Below, in pieces: positions 44,419-54,351 of a stretch of 64,000 nucleotides of DNA. Each line of letters starts with the position of its first letter. Position 1 is the stretch's first letter. Position numbers and translations under genes: made by a program. Origin of the DNA: Gnetum montanum (taxonomy: Eukaryota > Streptophyta > Gnetopsida > Gnetales > Gnetaceae). The stretch spans positions 494,995 to 558,994 of the forward strand of contig MNCI01036774.1 in assembly GCA_015680685.1 (NCBI GenBank), given 5' to 3'. The notes under the pieces were generated by a model, which did not search any database, was not told the origin of the DNA, and was given only the letters and a program-made list of their open reading frames with translations.

Positions 44419-45163
44419 TGTCATCAAAATGTGTATTCACAATTTTTTGTGTTTTCTCATGTTGTATCGAGTATCATCCACAAGGAAATAACTGGCTGGC
44501 AAGATTTTTTTTTTTAAATTTAAAATTAAAGCAAGGTAAAACCGGATCAGAGTTTCTTTTGTTATCACCTGTTTAAATCAAATGGTTCTTGTGTGGCCAT
44601 TAGCTACAAATTAGCTTGTCCACCATTATAAATTCTGTGAAATGTTAAACCTTTCAACTCTAGTCCTGCAGTTTTCTCACTATTGCTGGCAACATGAGTC
44701 TTTGATCTTGTGTTGCATTGACGGAATGATTTGAGTGTCACCGTTTTTGGAAGTAGTGATGAATATGCAAGAATAGCAATGCTGGTTTCACTACACTGTG
44801 GGTTCTTGGATTTTCAGGTGCATAAAATGTGTGATTTGTTAAAGGGCTTATTCAGTGGTATCATAAAAATTCTCTTTGAAAATTTAACACTTTCAAGACT
44901 GTTAGTGGCTGTTTCTAGTTGCATTGGTCTATTTGAAACAAAAGCATACATATCTTTATTGTTCAAATAATAGTCTTATGTGTATTTTTTATAAATTATT
45001 TTAATTTTAAGAGAACTAACACATTTGTTTTCCAGGATTTACAAAATGGATGAACGTGACAAGCTATGTAAAATGTAAATTTTGCAACAACATCAGTAAC
45101 AAAGTCCATATGCCTAGATTCAGGATAAGTGCCAGAAGCTTTTGCATTGAAAGCCAGAATAGT
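44419..45163. other. Non-coding DNA
   Basis: AT-rich, with a run of ten T bases near 44507-44516. Small open frames on both strands (44731-44970 plus, 44996-45184 minus) show no recognisable domain. Confidence 0.4.
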
Positions 45164-45497
45164 GGTCATCAGGACTTGTTCCATAAAGTAAATTACTGGA
45201 AAACATGTTTTTGAATTATCAGTTAGTGTTCATCAGGACTTGTTTCATAAAGTAAATTACTGGAAAACATGTTTTTGAATTATCAGTTTCTTTTTTCTCT
45301 GAATAGTTTATGATGTGAAGATGGTTTGTTATCATCTTTTAGCCCCCCACATGTGGTCCTCAGGGCTTGTTTCATAAAGAAAATTACTGAACATGTTTTT
45401 GAATTATCAGTTTCTTGTCTCTCTGAATAGTTTATGATGTGAAGATGGTTTCTTATCATCTTTTAACCCCCCACATGGTTTGTTATCATCTTTTACC
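45164..45497 (+). repeat. Irregular tandem repeat
   Basis: Units start at about 45164 (64 bp, short), 45228 (127 bp) and 45355 (121 bp), with a partial fourth at 45476. The shared core is YTTGTTTCATAAAG, then AATTACTG, then TTTTTGAATTATCAG, then ATGGTTTGTTATCATCTTTT. Units are about 90 percent alike by eye. Confidence 0.85.
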
Positions 45498-48177
45498 GCC
45501 CCAGAGAGAGAGGAGACAAGACCCCCATACTGGTCTTATGTATAGGGATGATTTGACTTCAAAAGCTGTTCACTGTAAAATTCGTTTTTCGTCACAGTTA
45601 CTATCTTTCTGTATGAATATTCTGACACTTTACAGATGATCTTGAATGATCACTCTGATGAAATGTAACTTAACATACATTGAATCTGACATAGCCAGTA
45701 CTGTTGATGGAATTCTTTTGCACCAGCTATGATAAATTACTGGTTTTGGGATTAGAAGATGTTGACTTCAACACGTACTGGCCAAATAATGATTGCTTCA
45801 AACACCCCGCTTATGCTTGTTAATCTGAAAAATTGACATGTTAAAGAATCAACCCAAAAAAAGAAAAAAAAATCCAACTTATGCCTGATGTGAAGAATTT
45901 TCTAACTAAAGCTGTCATAGTTATTTTCCAAAGCTATAATAGCTATCTTTTAATTTATATGTTGTATTTCATATAAAACTCTTCTTAATCTCTGATATTA
46001 AATTTTCTTTTCAAATTTGATTGCTTTGTATTTTCTCCCATATTCCAACGATTAGTTTAAACACATCAAATGAATACGGTGGATTAAATTTTTATTACAT
46101 TTTATGAGATATTGGGTATGAAAGGGGCAACCGTACTTCTTTTGTTCTTCTATGAAAAACTAGATTCTTGGACAGATCAATTGTACTTTGACTATCACAA
46201 AACAGATAGTATGTCTCCTGCTTAAAATAGGAGGAAGCCTGCATAGAAAAACCATTTCTTTACGCTACTCTATCATTGCTGCATTCTTTATTCTTTGGTT
46301 GATACTATTAGCTAGGTTTGAAGCCTTCACATCGAGCTTATTCCATCCTATAATGGGATGTTTAATTTCCTGATCTGCTGTGAAATGTGAATGAATAAAA
46401 CAATGCTCAAAACATTACCTTATATATATGAAAATGCATAGTGGTTTCCTTTAAAATTTAAATATACAAGTATCCACTTCACAACAAGCCATTGGTTCCA
46501 ATGGAAACTGCATATATATCTGCAGACAAATATCATCACAAGCAATTCTAAGGTGAATATATAGCAGTGTTTGCATGAGGGAGCCAACACCAGCAGTGTG
46601 GGGTACATTTTTAACATTTGTAATTTTTTGGAATTTGGATAATCTTTGCTGAAATATTGAAAGCGGGGATGGTCAGTGTTTTACCTTGTGCTGTGTTATT
46701 TTTATGATCATTCCTGCAATTAGTGTCATATAAATTAAAGCTATAAGATAACAAACTTTCCTGTAATCTGCCCTAATAAACTATGTTTCACAAGCTCTGT
46801 GTGTGTGTACATATATATGAAAGGGTGGGGTGAATCTTAAATGAGTTAGGGAATGTGTAGGCTTTTTGGTGGGGACTAAGCTCGAAGTGCAAAATGAAAA
46901 GCTTTTAGGAGTGTGATCAGTACTGGTACATTCTCAGTTGTTTTCAAGAAGCCATCTCAGAACTGCTTCGTTAGATCAAAGCATGCTTAATTCAGACCAA
47001 CCATGGATTCATACATGCTATTCTTTAGTATTCCACAACACGCATTCAAGTTCATCTCTCCTATAATCAGCAAAATATGTCCATTGCAATAAAAAATTCT
47101 GCAATGCTGGTCTCATTCTTATAAGTTTAAATCATATATTAGCTTAAGTTTTTATATGATAAAATTGATTATATTGGAATATTTACTTGTTTGTTCAGCT
47201 CGGTTTTCACTTCTTGTAATGAATCAAAACAATCATTTATTAGTGGACATTGTTAGACCCTATCTTGTAACAATGTCCTTTTTCCTTTTTGAATGTGCAT
47301 GCATGCTTTGCATACATTATGAAATGCAATACAGTGGCTCTTGATTTTGAATGTTAACTTTTATATTTTAAACCTCATAAATGTGGTTTGATGATGTCAG
47401 AATGTTTAAACAGAATTTCAATATTGTAAACATTAAATGTAGCATTTAAATGTTATGGAAACAGTTGATAGGTCAACACAAAAAAGCAACTGGAAAATTA
47501 TTATTTGTTGAAAGAGGATAATTTTTTTGCCTATGAGGTTTTGCATTGCCTTGCAATTGCTCATATTTAGAAAAGAGTTTGGAAAGCTACAAATCAGCAT
47601 TTTATTATGCCAGAATCTTTACAGAATCTTACAACAGCTTGGATTTGGATTGTGACCTTTCAAATCTGGAAGTAAAGAAATCAAATGACTTTTGAAGGAA
47701 CAGAAATGAATATAGATGAAGAGTGGTAGCTAGCAGTAAAAAATTAGAAGGAAAATGTGATGCATGAAACAGGACTTGGTTGCCCAAGTTTTCAATCTTT
47801 TTATATTTAATTTTTATTTGCAAAGGTAGGATTAGATTGGTACTTTGAGATGATTTTTTAAAAAAACCTTTTATCAAAAATTTAATCCTATCATCTTCGT
47901 TGATCTTTAAGATCCCAAGACTAATCTCATTGTGCTTTTAAATCCTATTTAATTAATATAATATGTTTTTATTTGTTAAAAAAAATTTGTTGATGAATTT
48001 ATATATCTTATTTTGCTAATGGTGATTCTTATGAGGGATTTTCATCTGATAATGTAATGGGAAATTCATCTTTTATTCTTGTACTCTTTTATGATTGTGA
48101 TATTCTTTGAATATATGAAATTTATGATTTTGTTCATAAAATATTAATGCCTTCTTTCTATTTAAAATTTTAATTAG
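45498..48177 (+). other. Probable intron DNA upstream of the NOG1-like exons
   Basis: AT-rich with no confident exon. Because the exon at 48178 opens in phase 0 behind a good acceptor, at least one coding exon must lie further upstream, here or outside the window. Confidence 0.4.
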
Positions 48178-49093
48178 GATTGCAAATCAGGAAAGGCTCA
48201 AGATTTTAAATCTAGAAGAACGCAAGATTTGGGTTCATTTCAAAGTCTACCCATGGTGATGACCTCAAAAGAGACTCTTTATTCTGCATTGAGGAAGGCA
48301 AGAATGATTGGTCCAACACAAGGTATTCATAAAGTAAATGGCTATATGGTAACTTGGAAATGCGGTTATTCAAAGAAGTTTTATTTCTAAAAATTCCAAT
48401 TTTGATGCATGTCAGGAATAAAAAATTTAGCAAAGAGAGAGAGAAATAAAGGGGCCAAGCAGTTAGATGCATTAATGAAAGTAACAATCTTCATTTTTAT
48501 TATTTCTTCTCCTAATAAGATTTTATTCTTTTTGGTTAATCAAGTATCTGTCAAAGCTGTCAGTGTTTTCATATTTTCTTTGTATGGCAAAATCATTATA
48601 GTTCACTCTAAATAATTCTTTTTTATGGTCATCACAGGAGCTGGCTATTCCATTGAGACGCTACGTTGAGAAGTTTCCAACACTGGAAGAGCTACACCCA
48701 TATGAGCAATCATTGATTAAATTCACCTTTGGCAAAGGCAAGTATGAAGAGGTAAAAAATAAAGCAATTTTATGACATAGAATTACGAACTGACATTTAT
48801 TGCAAAAGACAAATCTTTTAACAGTATGACCAAATGAAAATTGCAGTGTTTTGAATTATTTATGATGGATGCTTGTCTCAGCAATATTGTAATTGGAGTT
48901 CATTTTTGGCTGTAGGCCTTTGGGGTTTTTATTGTAGGTGGGATTTTAACTAAGATAAAGCATGCTGAAAAGAGGCTTATATTTAATAAACAGGGAAACT
49001 GATCTTGAGTTTTGGCAGGTTTTAGAAGCTGTTGATGTACTTAGAAAAAGGATTTTGTCCATAGGAAAAGAGCGTGCAGCTTTATGTGCTAAG
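48178..49093 (+). CDS. NOG1-like GTPase, N-terminal helical region (four exons, partial gene)
   Basis: The exons are 48178-48322, 48416-48480, 48638-48751 and 49019-49093. Each has AG before and GT after, and the four join in perfect phase with no stop (133 codons). The protein runs from a basic start (SGKAQDFKSRRTQDLGSF) through LPMVMTSKETLYSALRKAR, NLAKRERNKGAKQLDALMK and IPLRRYVEKFPTLEELHPY to LRKRILSIGKERAALCAK. This is the helical domain that precedes the G domain in NOG1-family (Obg-related) GTPases. It looks closest to the plant organellar member known in Arabidopsis as PDE318, a tentative match from memory. NOG1 proteins act in ribosome assembly. The P-loop exons are not in this window downstream, so the next intron exceeds 14.9 kb or the gene is a fragment. 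Codon quality and splice sites suggest a live gene. Confidence 0.85.
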
Positions 49094-50870
49094 GTATGCC
49101 AATTTTTTGGAAATATTTTTTTTTTAAAATATTGCTGACATAAAACTATGAAAAATAAAACCAAAAAGAAAAATGAGAAACAACATATCAGGATTTACAT
49201 GGAAAATCCCAAAGGGAAAAACCATGGGAAAACAGTGCAAAGCTTCTGTATTAAAGCAAACCAAGGCAAACCAATCTGCAAGTACAACAGGCATCCAAGC
49301 CACAATGAGCATATTAAATACCTACAGCCAATCTTTTTTAGTAGCCCCTCATAAGGGTTTCTAGAACCCTAAAAATTTTCCAGAACCATTTTTTCAGATT
49401 TATCTAAAACCTTTTAAATTTCCCTTTACAACATGGAGTTAACATTTTGAAAAATAACTTTCTTTATAAATGGAGTTAAAAATGTTACAAGGGACATTAT
49501 TTTTTTTATAAAAAAATTTAAACAACAAAAAAAGAAGATTTTTCAAAGTACCAAGATTTGGGTTCATTTTAGCTTTCTTCCCTTGAAGAAAAATCTGGTA
49601 AGTCTTCAAAAACAAGAGTTATACTGATTTTCAAGTCCATTTAAGCTCACGTTTCTGCTAGTTAGAGCTGCTTCTTGTCGAAAACTTGTTTTTATTTTGT
49701 CATAGTCTTTGTTAGGCTCTGAATAACTGTAGGATCCCTAATAACTGTTGATGCGTAAATATGGGTCACGTGGTGACACCATTGGAAAACTTGTTTTAAG
49801 AGACTATTGCCTAGGGTGCCTCTTGTATGGGTATGGTACGGAAACCTGGGAACAGTCTTAGTTAGTGAGGGCAACGTGGTGTTTCAACAAACAGAAACTA
49901 TTACATTTAATAATGCTGATAATTTTAAAAGAGCAGATTTTAGATAAAGCATGTGATGAATTTTAAAATCAAACTTAGTGGCTGAATGATTTTTTTTTTT
50001 AAAAAAAACAGATTGTCAAAGCAGTTTATGGGATTTTTGGGAACGAATCTAATTTCATTTGCAAAGTAAACTTTAGAGAAAAGATTAACAACTTGGCAAG
50101 GAATATTAAATAAAGTGATTGTTCATTGAACAAGTTCTAAAACTGAGCGTATAAAATAATCAAAAACTTAAAAGAAAAAATAACATAAACTTTAAGTACA
50201 AATAAAAGGCTTTGTAATTAAATTGTTTCTCTTAACTGCAAATGACTAAACACACGACAAAGACTAAAGCTCACAGCTCTTAGAATAACAAATCTAAAGG
50301 TTGTGACAAAAGACTTAGCTCAATATAGAGCCCCAGATCTTGTTTGCAAGATGAATAGTCTTTTGCACAAGCTTGTTTGCCCGTGCCTCTAGGAAGCACA
50401 CCTCCTCCAACAAGTTTACATTGTTTCTTCTCTGATCCATTGAAAGCTGTTGGTAGAAATCCTTCTGGTAGCACCCCAAAAACTGGTCGAGTAATGAATC
50501 CAGAGAAAGGATTTTTGGGACCTTCATTTTTTACCCTGGCCAAAAAAACCCCTCTTCTCATCTGATTGTGGGGAAGGTCCTCACCTTCCGCCTGTTCCCC
50601 TTCTTTTGTCATGCCGACAATCTCTTGGTGCTTCGCTGCTCAGAATTGTTCACATTCGCTAGCTGTTTGGTGCCCTTCATTTTGTTAGCATTTGTTCCTG
50701 CTTATAGAAAATGAACATAATAGAAAGCATCACTGTGCCTTTAGGGAACAGGAAAAACATTAGATCAGAAAGAAAGAAAAACAGAAATAGCACACGTGAG
50801 ATTTAACAAAATCAACAGCAATACTAGCTAAAAGAAAAGAAAATAAGGAAAATCAGTAAATGATTCATGT
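49094..50870 (+). other. Start of the long intron after exon 49019-49093
   Basis: AT-rich with no exon. An open 110-codon minus-strand frame (50280-50612), overlapped by another of 70 codons, has no recognised domain and is not supported as a gene. Confidence 0.5.
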
Positions 50871-50879
50871 CTTGCACTG

Positions 50880-51245
50880 GATGGCAAGTTCAGCGAGCCC
50901 ACAGCTGTCATCCACAACAGCGCCACCTGCTTAACCCATCAATGGTGGATGAAGTATCATCGGCGCTGCCATACCTGAATGCCTCTGAATGCCTTGTTTT
51001 TGTTCGTCAGATCTTTTTTTAGGATCACTCCTCTAGAGTTGCCATGCTGGCTCTATATTTGGCTGCCTAGTTCTTGGATAGAGATCACAACTTCTCCTTA
51101 GAAGCTACATCTCCGTCGGTGAATCCGTGGTCATGATTTACCTTCTATGCACTAGCCAACACTAATGTAGAAAACAACAATCTCCACCGGATCATGCTCG
51201 ATTCCATGTTGCTGGAGAACACAAGAATGTGAACCGATTTTGAGA
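50880..51245 (+). pseudogene. Unidentified coding remnant
   Basis: One plus-strand frame stays open for about 120 codons apart from TAG near 51018, TAG near 51069 and TGA near 51135, all explicable as Q or W codons mutated. It reads like a helical protein (SMVDEVSSALPYLNASECL, SRVAMLALYLAA, NLHRIMLDSMLLENTRM). I do not recognise the family. Lack of introns suggests a retrocopy or transposon ORF. Confidence 0.4.
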
Positions 51246-52254
51246 TGGGTGTATTGGTTCTATGAAGCCTGCCATAGATATTCATATATGGGAAATGGGC
51301 GTTCAAAGGTCAGAGGACTGGGATAATCTTAAGTATGAATGTGACTTCAAAGGTCCGAGGAAAATTAAAGATGGCAACAAATTTGCCATCATATCATGCA
51401 TAAAATACAATTCTGTATTTGTTGGATACACATATAGTATATAGTAGCATGCACATGGCAGGCTGTCAAATATGACTATACGAGTTTTATAAGGAACAAT
51501 GATGCATTGCAGGATTGGAACTTCGGAAAAACTCCCTCCGGAATACAAAACTTTTTAAATACAATTCAATTAAATTTCAAGTTTCAGTTTCAAATACCCA
51601 TGAAACATTTTCAAGGTACTTGTAACAATACAGGCAAATTCTCACAAAGTGTAATGTCTTTTCTACATCTGATAAATGCAAATTCTTGTAAGTGTGAAGC
51701 TTTGTCTACATCTACCTCTTTGTTGGTATTTGATGAACTTAGCAATATAACTTGGAAACTGGGTTTACATCCCCGTGGAGGCTGAGACAAGCAACACACA
51801 GGTTGGAAATTAATGGTCATTACTCAGAGATGCCTATTTTAGAAATATTACCTTTCAAATTTTTCATGAAATTAGTGAAAGAGTTGTTGACAACCCTTAC
51901 AGTGCTGAGTCATCAGGGAAGGAACTGTTGGGCACACTGAAATTCATAATAGTAACTTGACTAGGAAGATGCCGTATCATCAAGGAAAGTTGCCTGCTAA
52001 AACTCTAGCAATGAGTATGCCAGCCATGGCATATGCCTTGTAGAACCTGTGTTAGTTGTGCTTTGTTCCAGGCCGTTACGATTGTGTGATTCTCGCTTTA
52101 CAATGTTGCCAATCTCATTCAAATTGCAGGAGTAGGATGAACGTTCTCTAGGAGTTTCTCATCATTGGAAAATGGTAGGTTTCCTAGGCGTAAGCCAAAG
52201 GTTTCGGAGTTGCCAATTTAGCTGTTTCTGCCCAGTGTTTGCATGGCGGTTATT
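51246..52254. other. Non-coding DNA before the DRB inverted repeat
   Basis: Short open frames (51262-51444, 51507-51785, 51752-51940) overlap each other and have no recognisable domain. Nothing here is duplicated in the right flank of the inverted repeat. Confidence 0.4.
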
Positions 52255-52568
52255 GAGAAGAAAATGACATTGCAAGGTGTCAAGGGTAGAACTGGCCTAC
52301 AAGAATAGTTGCTGATGTATTTTTGGAAGATTCTTAATTCAAGAGCTTCTTCAACGGCAATAGCATGGTTGGCAGTAAAGTGCATTGCTGACAATGGTTA
52401 ATGAATTTAAGTGTTATATATACACACACACACATGAAATCTCTTGGGGTTTGGATAGTGAGGAAATGATTTATATGGTATTTCACATATCCAGACGTTT
52501 CTCGTGAGCCAATCTCTCAACCTGTAGTCTCTTCTTCTCTTTTTTTTTTGTATATCATTTGTTATTTA

Positions 52569-53018
52569 GATATGTTCAAGAACTAGTTGTAGGAGTTGGC
52601 TCAAAGGAGTTGCTTCAATTTTCCATCGTACTTCTGCATATAGAAAGGTTTGGATCATGTCCCTTGGTTCAAGGTGATGGTGACCTTTAATGGAGAAATT
52701 TTTGTAAGTCCTAAGTTTTGCGGTACACTATGATAGGTTGAGCAAGCTATTGTAAAAGTAGCGCTGAACACGCTTTCTCGAAAAGGATTTTCGAAGAAGA
52801 TCCTGGATAAAACTAGTATGTGTAAAAATTTGTTGCAAGAGATGGTAGAGAGGATTGGAATGCCCTTGCCAATTTACACAACGACAACATTTGGACTTGG
52901 GCATTTGCCCGTATTTTCATGCATAGTGAAAGTTGTTGGGGGATGTTCATGGGTGAAACTGTGAGATCAAAGAAATAGGCTGAAAAGAACGTAGCCATGG
53001 TGGCATGGTCATCACTCT
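52569..53018 (+). pseudogene. DRB-like protein, left arm copy
   Basis: The source gene encodes a plant double-stranded-RNA-binding (DRB) protein with two tandem dsRBDs. The first dsRBD is at 52575-52770 (ELAQRSCFNFPSYFC, MVTFNGEIF) and the second at 52818-52996 (MCKNLLQEM, GMPLPIYTT, HLPVFSCIVKV). Plant DRB proteins assist Dicer-like enzymes or bind miRNA precursors. Five or more stops are present: TAG twice near 52582-52590, TAG near 52638, TGA-TAG near 52728-52733. A frameshift near 52940-52970 destroys the KKxAEK helix. The loop bases still read MVAWSSL in the correct frame after the helix, so the loop belongs to this copy. A pseudogene. Confidence 0.9.
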
Positions 53019-53444
53019 GGCTGCGTTCTTTTCAGCTTGTTTCTTTGATTTGGCAATTTCACTTGTGAACGTCCCCTTAGCAACTTTCACTATGCATGAG
53101 AATATGGATAAATGCCTAGGTTTAGATGTTGCTATTGTGTAAATTGGCAAAGGCATTCCGGTCTTCTTTGCCATCTCTTGCAACAAATTTTTACACATGT
53201 TGGTTTTATCCAGGATTTTCTTTGAAAGTCCTTTTTGAGAGAGTGTGTTCAATGCTACTTTTGCAATAGCTTGCTCGACTTGTCATAGCGTATTGTAAAA
53301 CTTAGAACTTAAGAAAGTTTCCCCATTAAAAGTCACCATTGCCTTGAATCGAGGGATGTGATTTGGACCTTCCCGAATATAGAAGTATGATGGCAAGTTG
53401 AAACAACTCCTTTGAGCCAACTCTTGCAACTGGTTCTTGAATAT
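53019..53444 (-). pseudogene. DRB-like protein, right arm copy (better preserved)
   Basis: Reading on the minus strand, the first dsRBD starts at 53441 (FKNQLQELAQRSCFNLPSY, PRFKAMVTFNGETF). The second starts at 53198 (MCKNLLQEMAKKTGMPLPIY, SIFSCIVKVAKGTFTSEIA) and ends in KSKKQAEKNAA, the basic helix that contacts dsRNA. Only one stop interrupts it, TGA at about 53286 in the linker after the first domain, at a codon that is CGN (Arg) in the family. The left arm has TGA at the same codon. The spacing of both domains and of the linker (ALNTLSQKG) fits type A plant DRB proteins. Expression as protein is unlikely. Confidence 0.92.
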
Positions 53445-53757
53445 ATCTAAATAACAAATGATATAAAAAAAAAAAAAAAGAGAATAAGAGACTACAAGCT
53501 GAGATTGGCTCATGAGACATGTTTGGATATGCGAAATACCATGTAAATCATTCTCTCACTATACAAACCCCAAGAGATTATATATATATATATATAACAC
53601 GTAAAATCATTAACCATTGCCAGCAACACACTTGTTGCCTACCATGCTATTGCCATTGAAGAAGCTCTTGAATTAAGAATCTTCCAAAAATACATTGGCA
53701 ACCATTCTTGTAGGTTGGTTCTACCCCTGACACCCTACAATGCTATTTTCTTTCTCC
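53445..53757 (-). other. Intron-like part of the right arm
   Basis: Reverse complement of 52255-52568. On the minus strand it ends in a T-rich tract (an A run at 53467-53480 on the plus strand) and TTATTTAG at the exon, so it is the 3' end of an intron of the source gene. The duplication therefore arose from genomic DNA, not from spliced mRNA. An AT repeat is at 53580-53597, where the left arm has ACACACAC. Confidence 0.8.
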
Positions 53758-54189
53758 TTTCCAAAGTACAAAGATTTGGCTTAATTTTAACAATATGTAC
53801 TTTGCTGTTATCAAGTTGATTAAGATACCATGATTATAGCAAGTCGAAACTATTAAATAATATTTTTAAGGTAGAATATCTTGATCCTGTATTCAATTGT
53901 TTATTACAACAATTGAATTTTATTGCAGACATTGTGATAGCTTTTTGGTGTTGGTTTTGTTTTAAGCTGGCTCTTAGTTTTTCCTCTTGGTTTGGTCTCA
54001 ATTGTTTAGGAAAAAAAGAAAGAAAGAAAGAAAAGAAAAATATGGAATGTTTATCATCTTATTTTAACTTTTTGAATGTTTTTTCTTTTGTAATTCCCAT
54101 TTTTTGTAATATGACTTCATTACAAATTTTATTGAAATTGTGTCCTTTTTGATAAATTTTCACTTTCTAAATATTGGTTAGCAATCACT
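53758..54189. other. AT-rich non-coding DNA
   Basis: No gene. A GAAA microsatellite is at about 54008-54036. Confidence 0.5.
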
Positions 54190-54300
54190 TAAAAAGAGGT
54201 TAAGTGTTTGCTCATCCATTGATCCTCTTGGAACCTTGCCTTGGTAGGATAAGCATTGAGCCTTTGGGTAATGACCCTTATACAGTTAGGGATGTTTTCA
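54190..54300 (+). repeat. Second SINE copy, 3' part
   Basis: AAAGAGGTTAAGTGTTTGCT to TGAGCCTTTGGGTAA aligns with the minus-strand SINE at 44330-44250. Box A and box B are not visible here, so only the 3' half remains. It sits at the edge of the LINE F tail. Confidence 0.5.
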
Positions 54301-54351
54301 TCCATTGATGAATGAATGTCGTGGACATCTGTCCTCTTTGTAACTAGGAGA

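Larger units (their letters stand above)
52255..53757. repeat. Large inverted repeat of a DRB gene, hairpin with 22-base loop
   Basis: The left arm 52255-52996 (742 bp) and right arm 53019-53757 (739 bp) are reverse complements around the loop 52997-53018. In a 205-base sample I count about 39 differences (81 percent identity), all but about three being transitions. Each arm has about 315 bp of intron-like DNA ending in TTATTTAG, then about 425 bp coding for two dsRNA-binding domains. A plus-strand transcript would fold into a nearly continuous dsRNA of about 740 bp. It lies in the apparent intron of the NOG1-like gene and would be transcribed with it. Confidence 0.95.

Noticed and set aside
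50280-50612. Minus-strand ORF of 110 codons, overlapped by another of 70 codons
   Set aside because: No known domain, two competing frames, and intron-like surroundings; kept only as an unlabelled open stretch.
52255-53757. Two separate DRB genes in head-to-head layout
   Set aside because: Both copies have stops, and similarity extends through intron-like DNA to nearly the same outer points with a 22-base centre, so it is one inverted duplication and not a gene pair.
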